Source of the DNA: Candidatus Nanoarchaeia archaeon
GTDB lineage: Archaea > Nanobdellota > Nanobdellia > Woesearchaeales > SKIA01
Direction of reading: 5' to 3'
Assembly: GCA_028279685.1 (NCBI GenBank)
Contig: JANQNG010000031.1
Coordinates: 124,001 to 188,000 of the forward strand
DNA: 64,000 nucleotides
How positions within the stretch are numbered: the first letter of the stretch is position 1; each line of letters begins with the position of its first letter. A program made the position numbers and the translations under genes. Below the pieces are notes generated by a model. It ran no database searches and was not told where the DNA came from. It was given only the letters and a program-made list of their open reading frames with translations. Positions 1 to 9,056 of this stretch are shown here, piece after piece.

Positions 1-675
1 ACGAAACCCAATAATTATTTTTTCTTTGCATAGCTGCTTTATCCTATATTGTACTATCCTCGCTGTTGTATTTAACTTCTTCGCTATTTCAACAACAGTT
101 GCTCTGCCATCCTTAGAAACTATTGTCAATATCTTACTATCTATTTCATCGAGTTTGTGATTTGATTTTTTAGATCCAAAAAGCAATTCATTGTTTGAAC
201 TTTTGTTAAAGAGAAAAAGATAAGGAAAATGCCATATTCTTGTTGCTATAGAAACGTAGGTCATATCAAAATAATGGGAATAGTTTTCGTTAATAGCAGT
301 CATTGTCTTTTCAAATTGATTCACATTGCTGGCAAGAACAACAAATCCTATGTCATCAAAGCCCATTTCTAAAGCTATCCACGCTATTGATCGGGTCTTC
401 TTAAGATACTCTATCACTTCCTTTTCAACTTCCTTTGTCATATTTCTTAGTTTTATGAATACTCTGATGTACAAATAATTTAACGCAGTCATATCAACGA
501 CAGCATAAAATCCTCTTATAATGCCTTTCTTTTGCAGATTGTTTACTCTGTATGCTATCGTATGTTTTGAAATGTTGAGTTTTTTCCCTATATTGCTGAA
601 TGACGCTCTAGCATCGAAATCTAGTTCTTTAAGGATTTTCAAGTCTGTTTTATCAAGTTTGATATTGTTATTCAT
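1..675 (-). CDS. Double-domain Lrp/AsnC-type regulator, C-terminus beyond window
   Basis: This open frame runs leftward from an ATG at 675 off the window edge, with at least 225 residues visible. The N-terminus (NIKLDKTDLKILKELDFDAR) is a typical AsnC winged helix-turn-helix, followed by a RAM-like ligand-binding half. A second helix-turn-helix begins near residue 170 (DEIDSKILTIVSKDGRATVV). The family binds DNA and responds to amino acids. Four more proteins of this duplicated architecture lie in the window. The gene is head to head with the binding lipoprotein at 846 and probably controls it. No ribosome binding site is needed if the TATA-like sequence at about 690-711 drives a short leader. 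Family call is firm; the ligand is unknown. Confidence 0.85.
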   Translation of the reverse strand, partial: MNNNIKLDKTDLKILKELDFDARASFSNIGKKLNISKHTIAYRVNNLQKKGIIRGFYAVVDMTALNYLYIRVFIKLRNMTKEVEKEVIEYLKKTRSIAWIALEMGFDDIGFVVLASNVNQFEKTMTAINENYSHYFDMTYVSIATRIWHFPYLFLFNKSSNNELLFGSKKSNHKLDEIDSKILTIVSKDGRATVVEIAKKLNTTARIVQYRIKQLCKEKIIIGFR

Positions 676-755
676 AGTTACTACAAACATACAAATAATA
701 TATAAATATTGTCATTTTGATATAAAAATCAACAAATACTTTAATATAGATTCTC

Positions 756-775
756 TTGTTACTACAAAGTAACAA
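756..775. promoter_or_regulatory. Inverted repeat, probable operator of the 675/846 divergent pair
   Basis: Perfect 8-bp arms TTGTTACT (756-763) and AGTAACAA (768-775) are separated by 4 nt. A TATA-like element (TTTAATATAG, about 739-748) lies just upstream for the rightward gene, so the palindrome covers the expected start of transcription. Related GTTACTACAAA words occur near 677-688 and GTAGTTACAAA near 794-804. Binding by the adjacent Lrp protein is inferred. Confidence 0.5.
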
Positions 776-845
776 AATTTTGGTAATCGATCAGTAGTTA
801 CAAACAAGGTTTGTGAACTTTTTGATCGAATCGGGGGTACACAAC

Positions 846-3029
846 ATGAGAAAATATATTGGAATAGTACTATGTTTAATTTTTGTTGCAAGCTTATTTA
901 CCGCTTGCAGTAACGGTACAAATGGACAAGTAACAGAAGATACTTCTTTAGAACCAATCAAGATCGGATTCATTGGTCCATTAACTGGTGGAGCAGCAGT
1001 CTGGGGATTAAATGCAAAGAAAGGAATTGAAATTGCATTAGCAGACATTAACACGGAAGGTGGTGTTAATGGAAGAAAAGTCGAAGTTATTTTCGAAGAC
1101 TCACAAGCTTTGCCAAAAGAAGGTTCTACAGCAATTCAGAAATTAGTGAATATTGATGATGTTCAAGCAATTATTGGTGGAATAGCAAGTTCTGTAACCT
1201 TAGGAATAGCACCAATAGCAGAAAGCAAAGAAGTTGTTCTTATCAGTCCTGGTTCATCCAGTCCAAGAGTTACAAACGCTGGAGAATATACTTTTAGAAC
1301 ATGGCCATCAGATGCATTCCAAGGAATTTTTCTAGGAGAGTTAGCATATAATGAATTAGGCTATAGAAAAGTCGCGACTTTGTATGTTAATAATGATTAT
1401 GGTGTTGGCGTTAAAGATGCATTTGCCCAAAAATTTAAGGTACTAGGTGGAAAAGTTACAGCAGTAGAATCGCATGAACAAGAAGTTGGAGATTTCAGAA
1501 GTCAATTAACTAAACTAACAGAAACTAACCCTGATGCATTATTTTTGCCAAGCTATCCAGCTGAAATGGCTATTGCAGTTCAGCAAGCTAGAGAATTAGG
1601 ATATGATGGTCCTATTTTCGGTCCAGAAACATTCGAAGATCCTCAGATCCCAGATGTTGCAGGCAATGCAGCTGAGGGGATTATTTATACAAAACCTTTA
1701 GTGGAAACTTCAGATGATTTCAAAAGAAAACATCTTGAAATGCATGGTGAAGAACCTGGAATTGTTTCTGAGAATGCATACGATGCTTTGATGTTGATTG
1801 TTGAAACTATGAAACAAGGAGCAACTACGGGAAAAGAAATCAAAGATGGATTACATAAAATTGGCCAGAACTACAAAGGCGCTTCAGGAACTATTACTTT
1901 TGACGAAAAAGGAGATATTTTCAAGCCTTACCAAGTTATGATAATTCAAAATGGTGAATTCGTTAAGCAAGGCGAACAAGCAGAACTAAAAGGAACTCTA
2001 AAAGTTGGTTTCATTGGTCCATTGACTGGTGATGCTGCAGCTTACGGTCTTCCAATACAGAAAGTTCTGAACTTAGCAACAGAAGAAATTAATTCTCAAG
2101 GAGGAATTAATGGAAAAGCACTCGAAATAATTTACGAAGATGCAAAGTGTACAGGAAAAGAAGCAGCTACAGCAGCTCAGAAACTTGTAAACATTGACAA
2201 AGTTAATTATATACTTGGAGGTCTTTGTAGTGGAGAAACATTAGGTGCAGCACCTGTTACTGAAAAAGGAAAAGTAATTTTATTTTCAGCAGGTTCAGGA
2301 AGTCCTGATATAACTAACGCAGGAGATTATGTCTTTAGAAACTTTCCATCAGACGCAAGTTCTGGTTCAAAAGTTGCCAGAACAGCTTATGAAATGGGAT
2401 ACGAAACAGTGAGCATTATTGCAGAAAATACAGATTATGCACAAGCTGTAAAGAATGTGTTCGTTAATGCTTACGAAGGTAACGTGTTAACTGATGAATC
2501 ATACGACAGCGAAGGAATGGATTTCAGAACTCAAATTTTGAAAATGAAGTCAAAGAATCCTGATGCAATCTATGTTTTATCGCAAACACCTGCTAAGTTT
2601 GGTATTGTATTGCAGCAAATCGATGAACTTGGATTAGATGTTCCATTGTTTACAAATGAATTTGCAGCCGCAGGAGATATTCTTTCAGATTATGGAGAAT
2701 ATATCGAAGGAGCAATCTATGCAGAACCAGCATTTGACGAGAATGCACCTAGAGCAAAAGCATTATTAGATAAATTGAATGCAAAGTACGGAGATCTGAC
2801 TGGTTCATTACCTCCAGTGTATTTAGCAACTCAGTATGATGCAATCTATTTGATGAAAGAAGCAATGGAAGCAGTCGGAGAGAATCCAGAGGATTTGAAA
2901 GAATATTTGTACAATGTTAAGGACAGAAAAGGAACAGTAGGAACATTGACTATTGACAGCAATGGGGATCCTGAATTTGAATACGTCGTACGAGTAATCG
3001 AGAATAACGAGCCAACAGTGATGGCTTAA
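846..3029 (+). CDS. Lipoprotein with two fused branched-chain amino-acid binding domains
   Basis: Extracytoplasmic solute-binding component of a Liv-type ABC transporter. I place the start at ATG 846, behind GGGGG at 832-836, which gives 727 residues and a clean lipoprotein signal (hydrophobic stretch, lipobox LFTAC). Two complete Peripla_BP_6 domains follow in tandem. One begins at IKIGFIGPLTGGAAVWG and the second, about 345 residues later, at LKVGFIGPLTGDAAAYG; each repeats the LVNID, GG.(A/C)S and NAG(E/D)Y landmarks. The usual family length is about 370 to 400 residues with a single domain, so this is a duplication-fusion. It lies upstream of livHMGF (4708-7972) with two unknown genes between, and is divergent from an Lrp regulator. 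Ligand specificity cannot be read from sequence. Confidence 0.93.
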   Translation: MRKYIGIVLCLIFVASLFTACSNGTNGQVTEDTSLEPIKIGFIGPLTGGAAVWGLNAKKGIEIALADINTEGGVNGRKVEVIFEDSQALPKEGSTAIQKLVNIDDVQAIIGGIASSVTLGIAPIAESKEVVLISPGSSSPRVTNAGEYTFRTWPSDAFQGIFLGELAYNELGYRKVATLYVNNDYGVGVKDAFAQKFKVLGGKVTAVESHEQEVGDFRSQLTKLTETNPDALFLPSYPAEMAIAVQQARELGYDGPIFGPETFEDPQIPDVAGNAAEGIIYTKPLVETSDDFKRKHLEMHGEEPGIVSENAYDALMLIVETMKQGATTGKEIKDGLHKIGQNYKGASGTITFDEKGDIFKPYQVMIIQNGEFVKQGEQAELKGTLKVGFIGPLTGDAAAYGLPIQKVLNLATEEINSQGGINGKALEIIYEDAKCTGKEAATAAQKLVNIDKVNYILGGLCSGETLGAAPVTEKGKVILFSAGSGSPDITNAGDYVFRNFPSDASSGSKVARTAYEMGYETVSIIAENTDYAQAVKNVFVNAYEGNVLTDESYDSEGMDFRTQILKMKSKNPDAIYVLSQTPAKFGIVLQQIDELGLDVPLFTNEFAAAGDILSDYGEYIEGAIYAEPAFDENAPRAKALLDKLNAKYGDLTGSLPPVYLATQYDAIYLMKEAMEAVGENPEDLKEYLYNVKDRKGTVGTLTIDSNGDPEFEYVVRVIENNEPTVMA

Positions 3030-3060
3030 TTTTTTATTTTTTTATAGTCACATGACAACA

Positions 3061-3104
3061 CCTGCATTCAAGATCCTTACCACGCTCAATATCTTGAATG
3101 CGGG
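3061..3104 (+). terminator. 14-bp hairpin after the fused binding protein
   Basis: Arms 3061-3074 (CCTGCATTCAAGAT) and 3091-3104 pair over 14 bp with one G-T pair and a 16-nt loop, then TTTTAATT follows. The stop codon upstream is also followed by a T-rich run (3031-3047). Both are consistent with 3' end formation or transcript stabilisation before the next gene at 3138. Confidence 0.5.
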
Positions 3105-3137
3105 TTTTAATTATTATACACAAAGAAGACAGTAAAA

Positions 3138-3806
3138 ATGACAATAACACAAGACATTAGACCGACCATAAGAGCTTCTGCTTTTATAGATGCGCCTTTT
3201 GATAAAGCGAAAGAGGCTTTAGAATCTGAAGGATATGAAGTTATTTCTTTAGAAGAGAATGCTAGATTAAGAATTGAACAAGGGAAAGATTCATTTGTTT
3301 CAACATATGGGAATTGGGTTAGGGAATGTTTTATTGTGCTTCCAGATGAGAAAACATACTTAAGCAAAAAATCTCCTGTAATGAAGTATCCTTCAGAAGC
3401 CACAGAGATGTATAGAACCAAAAATCTATTCGAAGTTCAAGATGAGATTGCCCAAGAATCGCTAGAAGACTCTATAAGAGTAAAAGACTTGAATATTCCC
3501 ACAAACAGATTTGGAGAAAATGAATTGATAGTGTATGTTTTTGGAAAGCAAGCAAAAGACTACGGTTTATTTTTACAAGAATACAAAGTCGGAAAATACA
3601 AAATTGAAGAAATGTTCATTTGGCTTTTTGTCAATCATCTTATTACAGAATCAACACCTGGTCCGATAGTAAAACAAATATATTTCAGAGATCTTGGTAA
3701 CAGCTCTAATCTTGATGGAAGTCATATCCCTAATCCTGCAAATGCTGGTCCAACACGCGGAATAAAATACAATCATCAAACAAAAACGAAGAGGTTGTTG
3801 AAGTAA
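3138..3806 (+). CDS. Hypothetical protein, 222 aa
   Basis: Not recognised. The protein is mixed alpha/beta with no signal peptide or membrane segment. It contains a conserved-looking block (YGNWVRECFIVLPDEKTYLS, then KSPVMKYPSEATEMYR) and ends in a basic tail. It stops one base before the next gene, so the two are probably co-transcribed. The pair lies between the fused amino-acid binding protein and its presumed permease, which may mean only that it was inserted there. ATG 3138 is the first start after the hairpin; no strong ribosome binding site is visible. Confidence 0.6.
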   Translation: MTITQDIRPTIRASAFIDAPFDKAKEALESEGYEVISLEENARLRIEQGKDSFVSTYGNWVRECFIVLPDEKTYLSKKSPVMKYPSEATEMYRTKNLFEVQDEIAQESLEDSIRVKDLNIPTNRFGENELIVYVFGKQAKDYGLFLQEYKVGKYKIEEMFIWLFVNHLITESTPGPIVKQIYFRDLGNSSNLDGSHIPNPANAGPTRGIKYNHQTKTKRLLK

Positions 3807-3807
3807 A

Positions 3808-4650
3808 ATGAAACAACAGCGATTAGTGGTTATGGATGATAATGAGCAGAGAGTTAAGGTCGTTGAAGGCTTTAATTGGATATTTGAAGTTGTAGCAAAA
3901 AATCCAGAAGATATCTCTGACTTCATTATAAAAGAAGAACAATTAGCTACATGCGTAACTAAAAATTACCTCTATCCTCATGTTTCTGCTATGAAACAAA
4001 GCTTAAACTTTGAAGATCTCAACACATTAAAAAGAATAATTGACAAAGAATATAATTTAACAATTGGAGATCTCAGAACACTATCTAAAGGAAATCTCCT
4101 TAATTCAATATCTGATATTAATGATAAATGGTCAAACAAAACAGAACTAGAAACCGTGCTTGACCATGTATGTGAAATAATTCCTATTCGTTCAAAAGAA
4201 ACATCAAAAAGATCAAAATATGAAGGAGGAACAATAATAGTAGATACAAGAAAAAAAGAAGTTATCGTGAAAGGCCATACAAGCCATGAATTCAGAGAAT
4301 ATCACCATACTATTCAAAAAAAAACAGAAAAAGGAATTATACATCCTAAGACAGGAGAGTTTTGGTATGATGTTTATGGGTTGATCTCTAAATTAAGAAG
4401 GAGTAGTGTAGAACATTCAAGATCAAAAAACATAGAATATTACTGTCAAAGATTCGGAGAAAAACGAGGAGACCTTATATTGACTATTAATTCCTCAAAA
4501 AATCCGACAGCAGATAACCCTAATAACTACATTTCCAGAAGTGATTTTTTTGGAGAACGCATAGCAATTGAAAAATGGGAATGGAAATCAAGTTATAGAG
4601 TTCCAAATTCATGGAAGATCATAGACGGCATAAGACGTAAGACCTATTGA
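3808..4650 (+). CDS. Hypothetical protein, 280 aa
   Basis: Not recognised. Soluble, charged, with no signal peptide. It begins 1 nt after the previous stop, so the two form an operon. Visible landmarks are a central GGTIIVDTRKKEVIVKG strand pair followed by a histidine-rich stretch (HTSHEFREYHHT) near residues 155-170, and a conserved-looking FWYDVYGLISKLRR segment. Histidine clustering could mean metal binding, but no known motif is clear. It is followed by a fresh promoter (ATTTAAACG around 4662) for the transporter genes. Confidence 0.55.
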   Translation: MKQQRLVVMDDNEQRVKVVEGFNWIFEVVAKNPEDISDFIIKEEQLATCVTKNYLYPHVSAMKQSLNFEDLNTLKRIIDKEYNLTIGDLRTLSKGNLLNSISDINDKWSNKTELETVLDHVCEIIPIRSKETSKRSKYEGGTIIVDTRKKEVIVKGHTSHEFREYHHTIQKKTEKGIIHPKTGEFWYDVYGLISKLRRSSVEHSRSKNIEYYCQRFGEKRGDLILTINSSKNPTADNPNNYISRSDFFGERIAIEKWEWKSSYRVPNSWKIIDGIRRKTY

Positions 4651-4707
4651 GAGGAAAAAACATTTAAACGAGAAATCAGGTGAATAGCATAAAGAGAGTG
4701 AGAGAGT

Positions 4708-5589
4708 ATGTCGATTGCAGCACAACTTATAGCCAACGGTCTTATTGCAGGTAGTATCTATGCATTAGTGGCGTTAGGTTATACGATGGTGTATGGTATT
4801 CTGAAGTTCATTAATTTTGCTCATGGCGAGATATTTATGATGGGTGCCTACATTGGATGGACACTCCATGTCCTATGGGGAGTGCCTCTTCTGATAGCGT
4901 TTCCTGTTGCCATGATTTGTTGTGGAGCATTCGGCTATTTTTTAGAAAAAATTGCTTACAAACCATTACGTAACGCACCAGTGTGGGCTCCTTTAATCAC
5001 CGCAATAGGAGTTTCTATTTTCTTACAATCATTAGCTATTCTTATCTACGGTGCTCAAGTGAAAACATTCAGAACTGGTGAAGTAGCGCAAGGACTGCAT
5101 ATTCTCGGTGCAATCATCACACCTATCCAACTCACCATCATTATTGTATCAACTGTATTAATGGTGCTCTTGTGGTTATTTGTGAAGAAAACAAAAATAG
5201 GAAAAGCAATGCGAGCAGTCGCAGACAACAGAGAAGTTGCTTCAACTATCGGCATAAACGTCAATAAAGTTATTTCAGTTGTATTCGTTATTGGTTCTGC
5301 ATTAGCAGCAGCAGGAGGTATTCTTGTTGGGATGGAACAAAATTTAACGCCTACGATGGGCGTTTCTGTAGGCATAAAAGCATTCACGGCAACTATCGTT
5401 GGAGGTATTGGTTCAATTCCAGGAGCCGTCTTAGGAGGACTAGCTATTGGATTAATTGAAAACATAGGCATCTGGTTTATCCCATCAGGATACAAAGACG
5501 CAATCGCATTCATTATCTTGCTATTAATGCTCATATTCAAACCTACAGGCATATTAGGAAGAAAGAAAGAGGAGGATGTACGAGGTTAA
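4708..5589 (+). CDS. livH: Branched-chain amino-acid ABC permease LivH
   Basis: Inner-membrane permease of the HAAT family, 293 residues. About eight hydrophobic segments are visible. The N-terminal NGLIAGSIYALVALGYTMVYG and following GILKFINFAHGEIFMMGAY are the LivH family signature. The loop KTKIGKAMRAVADNREVA is the coupling (EAA-like) region that contacts the ATPases. It starts the livH-livM-livG-livF cluster; the livM start is 1 nt beyond its stop. A GAGAGAG ribosome binding region lies just before ATG 4708. Confidence 0.95.
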   Translation: MSIAAQLIANGLIAGSIYALVALGYTMVYGILKFINFAHGEIFMMGAYIGWTLHVLWGVPLLIAFPVAMICCGAFGYFLEKIAYKPLRNAPVWAPLITAIGVSIFLQSLAILIYGAQVKTFRTGEVAQGLHILGAIITPIQLTIIIVSTVLMVLLWLFVKKTKIGKAMRAVADNREVASTIGINVNKVISVVFVIGSALAAAGGILVGMEQNLTPTMGVSVGIKAFTATIVGGIGSIPGAVLGGLAIGLIENIGIWFIPSGYKDAIAFIILLLMLIFKPTGILGRKKEEDVRG

Positions 5590-5590
5590 G

Positions 5591-6502
5591 ATGGATTACT
5601 TTATTCATATTGCAATATTGATCTGTATCTACATTATCCTAGCTGTATCTCTTAATCTTATCATAGGTTTCACAGGGCAACTCAACATTGGTCATGCTGC
5701 GTTCTATGGCATAGGAGCATACGCTGCAGCATTACTTGCTTTATCAGGCCAACCATTTTGGCTCGGACTTTTAGCTGCTATGTTCTTCGCAGGATTAGGA
5801 GGACTCCTTATATCAGTACCTTGTTTGCGTTTACGAGGAGATTATTTAGCTATTGCAACATTAGGTTTTGGAGAAATTATTCGTGCCTTAATGAAAAATT
5901 GGACTTCATTAACACGAGGACCATTAGGTCTTCCAGGAATTCCTTCAATAGAAATCTTCGGTATTACTTTCAGCCAACCATGGCAATTTCTGATCATAGC
6001 AGCACTCATTGCTGTTATTGTTGTGTTCCTTATTCGAAGAATGATCAAAGCACCATTCGGCAGAGTATTACGTTCAATACGGGAAGATGAAATAGCATCA
6101 CAATCATTAGGAAAAAAGATAATCAACTACAAAGTTATTGCTGTCGTCATCGGAGCCATGTTTGCCGGCGTTGCAGGTTCATTGTATGCTCATTATATTT
6201 CATTCATAGACCCGACAACATTTACCCTTCAGGAAACCATTCTCATGTTGTGTATGGTAGTCCTAGGAGGACTAGGATCCATCCGCGGCAGCATTATTGG
6301 GGCAGCACTCTTGATTATTATACCAGAACCACTTCGTTTCTTGAGTCTCCCTAGCAGTGCCGCCGCAGCATTACGACAAATGCTCTATGCAATAATCTTG
6401 ATCTTGATAATGCTCTATAGACCACAAGGACTATTAGGTGAAAGAAGATATACGAGAAACAGCAATGCTGTCAAGAAAAAGCGAGGTGTTGCAAGTGCTT
6501 AG
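5591..6502 (+). CDS. livM: Branched-chain amino-acid ABC permease LivM
   Basis: Second membrane subunit of the Liv importer, 303 residues from ATG 5591. That start has GAGG at 5581-5584 and follows the livH stop by one base; an in-frame ATG at 5576 has its purine run too close. Family landmarks are SLNLIIGFTGQLNIGHAAFYGIGAY near the N-terminus and the coupling loop APFGRVLRSIREDEIASQSLG. About nine to ten hydrophobic segments are present. It is shorter at the N-terminus than many bacterial LivM proteins, which carry extra helices there. It overlaps livG by 8 nt. Confidence 0.95.
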   Translation: MDYFIHIAILICIYIILAVSLNLIIGFTGQLNIGHAAFYGIGAYAAALLALSGQPFWLGLLAAMFFAGLGGLLISVPCLRLRGDYLAIATLGFGEIIRALMKNWTSLTRGPLGLPGIPSIEIFGITFSQPWQFLIIAALIAVIVVFLIRRMIKAPFGRVLRSIREDEIASQSLGKKIINYKVIAVVIGAMFAGVAGSLYAHYISFIDPTTFTLQETILMLCMVVLGGLGSIRGSIIGAALLIIIPEPLRFLSLPSSAAAALRQMLYAIILILIMLYRPQGLLGERRYTRNSNAVKKKRGVASA

Positions 6503-7250
6503 AGTTGTTGACATCTATAAGCATTTTGGTGGCATCAAAGCAGTCAATGGCGCAGAGTTTTCCGTCAAGAAAGGAGAGATTGTTGCATTGATAGGTCCAA
6601 ACGGAGCAGGAAAAACAACAGTATTCAACTGCATCACAGGATTTATTCAAATAGATAAAGGAAGAATCTTTTTCGAAGGAGAAGATATCACCAATAAAAG
6701 ACCTGAAAAAATTGCAAGTATGGGTTTAGCAAGAACATTCCAAATTATTCGATTATTTCCAAAAATGACCGTTCTTGAGAATATGATGATTGCTATGAGA
6801 GATCAATATGAAGGATTACATCATGTGTTCTTTTCAAGAAAAAAGATGATGGAGAAACAGAAAGAAGCAGAAGAAAAAGCTATTGAACTATTAGAGTTTG
6901 TCGGCTTGGAAGCAAAAGAAGATGAATTAGCAATGAATCTCAGCTACGGGCAACAAAAATTATTGGAAATTGCAAAAACAATCGCTACTGATGCTGAATT
7001 CCTGATGTTTGATGAACCCGCTGCAGGAGTTAATCTCACTATGCTGAAGAAAATAAGCGGACTATTGAAGAAACTGAAAGAACAAGGAAAAACCATACTT
7101 TTCGTTGAGCACAACATGGAGTTTGTGATGAACATGGCTGATAAAGTTGTTGTGTTAGATCATGGAGATGAAATTGCTATTGGTACTCCTAAACAAATCA
7201 AAGGCAATAAAAAAGTGATTGATGCTTACCTTGGAGGTGTGCAATGTTGA
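6495..7250 (+). CDS. livG: Branched-chain amino-acid ABC ATPase LivG
   Basis: Cytoplasmic ATPase subunit. I choose GTG 6495 because GAGGTG (6484-6489) sits 5 nt upstream and the protein then begins VLRVVDIYKHFGG, as LivG proteins do. Upstream ATGs in frame lie deep inside livM. Walker A is GPNGAGKTT, the signature is LSYGQQKLLEIA, and Walker B is FLMFDEPAAGVN with the downstream switch histidine in VEHNMEF. Length 251 residues is normal for the family. It overlaps livM and livF on both sides, so translation is probably coupled. Confidence 0.95.
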   Translation: MLRVVDIYKHFGGIKAVNGAEFSVKKGEIVALIGPNGAGKTTVFNCITGFIQIDKGRIFFEGEDITNKRPEKIASMGLARTFQIIRLFPKMTVLENMMIAMRDQYEGLHHVFFSRKKMMEKQKEAEEKAIELLEFVGLEAKEDELAMNLSYGQQKLLEIAKTIATDAEFLMFDEPAAGVNLTMLKKISGLLKKLKEQGKTILFVEHNMEFVMNMADKVVVLDHGDEIAIGTPKQIKGNKKVIDAYLGGVQC

Positions 7251-7972
7251 AACCTTCAAAAGATATTGTGCTGAAAATCTCTAATTTATCATCTTGGTAT
7301 GGTAAAGTGCAAATACTGCATGAAGTAGATATGCATGTGAAAAAAGGAGAATTAGTAAGTATTATTGGTCCGAATGGAGCTGGTAAATCAACTATTTTGA
7401 AAAATATCTTTGGCATTATTAAGAAAAGGAAAGGTAACATCAAATTCTTGAAGAAAGAAATCATCACTATGCAACCTGAAGAATTAGCAAAGATTGGTAT
7501 TGCTATTGTACCTCAGGGAAGAAGTGTGTTTCCTTCGTTGACGGTTGAAGAAAATCTAGTTATAGGTGCTTATACACGATCAGATAATATCAAGAAAGAT
7601 CTTGAGTATGTGTATGATAAGTTTCCTGTGTTGAAGGAAAGAAGAAATCAGCCTGCTAAGTTGTTGTCTGGTGGAGAACAGCAGATGGTTTCTATGGGTA
7701 GAAGCCTGATGGTGAAACCTAAATTATTGTTATTGGACGAGCCTACTTTAGGATTAAGTCCAAGCATGAAGAAACTAATCTTCGATAAGATTATTGAATT
7801 GAATAAGTCAGGACTGACTATCCTTATGGTGGAGCAGAATGCTCGTATGTCTTTGAAATTAAGCGATAGAGCTTATGTTCTTGAGTTAGGAAGAAACAGA
7901 TATGTAGGAAAAGGAAAGACGTTGTTGAAAGACAAACGAATTCAGCATTTGTATTTGGGTGGTGTAGCTTAA
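7244..7972 (+). CDS. livF: Branched-chain amino-acid ABC ATPase LivF
   Basis: Partner ATPase of LivG, 242 residues. Walker A GPNGAGKST, signature LSGGEQQMVSMGRSL, Walker B LLLLDEPTLGLSP and the VEQNA switch region are all intact. GGAGGTG at 7231-7237 precedes ATG 7244, which lies inside the livG C-terminus. It completes a four-gene membrane/ATPase set; the binding subunit is supplied by the proteins at 846 and possibly 30068. Confidence 0.95.
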   Translation: MLKPSKDIVLKISNLSSWYGKVQILHEVDMHVKKGELVSIIGPNGAGKSTILKNIFGIIKKRKGNIKFLKKEIITMQPEELAKIGIAIVPQGRSVFPSLTVEENLVIGAYTRSDNIKKDLEYVYDKFPVLKERRNQPAKLLSGGEQQMVSMGRSLMVKPKLLLLDEPTLGLSPSMKKLIFDKIIELNKSGLTILMVEQNARMSLKLSDRAYVLELGRNRYVGKGKTLLKDKRIQHLYLGGVA

Positions 7973-8010
7973 AAACGGGTGAGGTAGAAAAACTATGAAA
8001 GTGATGATGC

Positions 8011-8739
8011 ATGCTCGAAGAAATGCTGTATATGGAAGCAGAAAGAAAAAGTAAGCAGGATAATAAATGCAGTATTCCTTTTTCTTATAATAAATTCAGC
8101 AAAAGAATCTTTGAAGGTTTGAAAAGGCATTTTGTAGAAACAACAGGCCAACAAGTAGGCCACACTATTCCTTATGGATTGCAGGAAATGGTTTTAGGAG
8201 GTCTATCCAATGAGGAATTCTATCGTTCACGAATACTTGCTTCCACTATTATTTATGCAGGAGCAGGTAAATTCTTGCAATTAGGAAGTGATCTCTTCAG
8301 ATGGATGTTCAGAGTAAAAAAAGATTCCTCAGAAAAATATAAGGGCTTTGTCGATGGACTGTATGGTTTTTTATTCATTCTTGGCTTCGATAGTTTTTGG
8401 TATAAAACAGTTGTTCAAGTTGATGATTTCGATAAGGCAGTACCTATTATTTTAGGACGAGCAGTTATGGACTTTTTTCCCGTTGGAAGAATGAGAACTA
8501 AAGCAGTCGATATCTACAGGGATTTAGCGCATCTAAAACAGACGAAGTTCTCTGAATCAAAGAATAGAACAACATATTTCAGGGATCTTCCAAAAGAGAA
8601 AAGACTAAGATATGCCATTGGAGGCGTTGCTTTAGTCGCAGGATTGACATATGCTCTTCCTCATCTTACACCAGATAGCTGGTCAGGATTAGCTCCTTAT
8701 GTCGAAACGGCAAGAGAATGGCTACAGCAGAAATTTTAG
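8011..8739 (+). CDS. AlaE-like membrane protein (putative amino-acid exporter)
   Basis: 242 residues with an N-terminal soluble part and four hydrophobic stretches. The order HFVETTGQQVGHTIPYGLQE, then GLSNEEFYRSRILAS, then a DGLYGFLFILGFDSFWY helix and a final RAVMDFFPVGRMRTKAVDIY segment resembles the L-alanine exporter AlaE family (GMSFEQSFYSRLVA and following). A charged linker and a last C-terminal hydrophobic segment (RYAIGGVALVAGLTY) extend it beyond AlaE. It starts 38 nt after livF, so export and import may be co-regulated. The family match is from memory of motif order and is moderate. Confidence 0.5.
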   Translation: MLEEMLYMEAERKSKQDNKCSIPFSYNKFSKRIFEGLKRHFVETTGQQVGHTIPYGLQEMVLGGLSNEEFYRSRILASTIIYAGAGKFLQLGSDLFRWMFRVKKDSSEKYKGFVDGLYGFLFILGFDSFWYKTVVQVDDFDKAVPIILGRAVMDFFPVGRMRTKAVDIYRDLAHLKQTKFSESKNRTTYFRDLPKEKRLRYAIGGVALVAGLTYALPHLTPDSWSGLAPYVETAREWLQQKF

Positions 8740-8849
8740 AACCTAATTCAGCAAAAGAATAGCTTATTCTCGGAAATATTTCAATATTAACACCAAAAAC
8801 TTTATTAATTAGTTATACTTATTCAGTATAACTTAAAAAGGTGATATTT

Positions 8850-9056
8850 ATGACCATGGCTGAAGTTAAAGCAAAAGAATGGGGTAATTCAATAGGCGTA
8901 ATTATACCAAATGACATCGTAAAGCATGAAAGAATTAAGAAAGGAGATATAATTAAGCTAGAGCTTACTAGAAAAACAGGAAAATCCGGGTTTGGTATGT
9001 TCAAAAAAATGGCACCTTTCAAAAGAGAACATGATCACAGAGATGATGACTTTTGA
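8850..9056 (+). CDS. AbrB/MazE-type antitoxin
   Basis: 68 residues from ATG 8850, behind AAAAGGTGA. The core EVKAKEWGNSIGVIIPNDIV is the swapped-hairpin AbrB/SpoVT DNA-binding fold; the charged C-terminal tail ends in HDHRDDDF and would wrap the toxin. The stop overlaps the TTG start of the PIN gene by 4 nt, the classic antitoxin-toxin order. Autoregulation is likely for the family. Confidence 0.85.
   Translation: MTMAEVKAKEWGNSIGVIIPNDIVKHERIKKGDIIKLELTRKTGKSGFGMFKKMAPFKREHDHRDDDF

Noticed and set aside
5758-6090. Alternative plus-strand frame inside livM
   Set aside because: Overlaps a well-supported permease and has no protein-like features.
6438-6494. Longer LivG start at ATG 6438 or 6465
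   Set aside because: Lies inside livM without a ribosome binding site; GTG 6495 has GAGGTG at the right distance and matches the family N-terminus.
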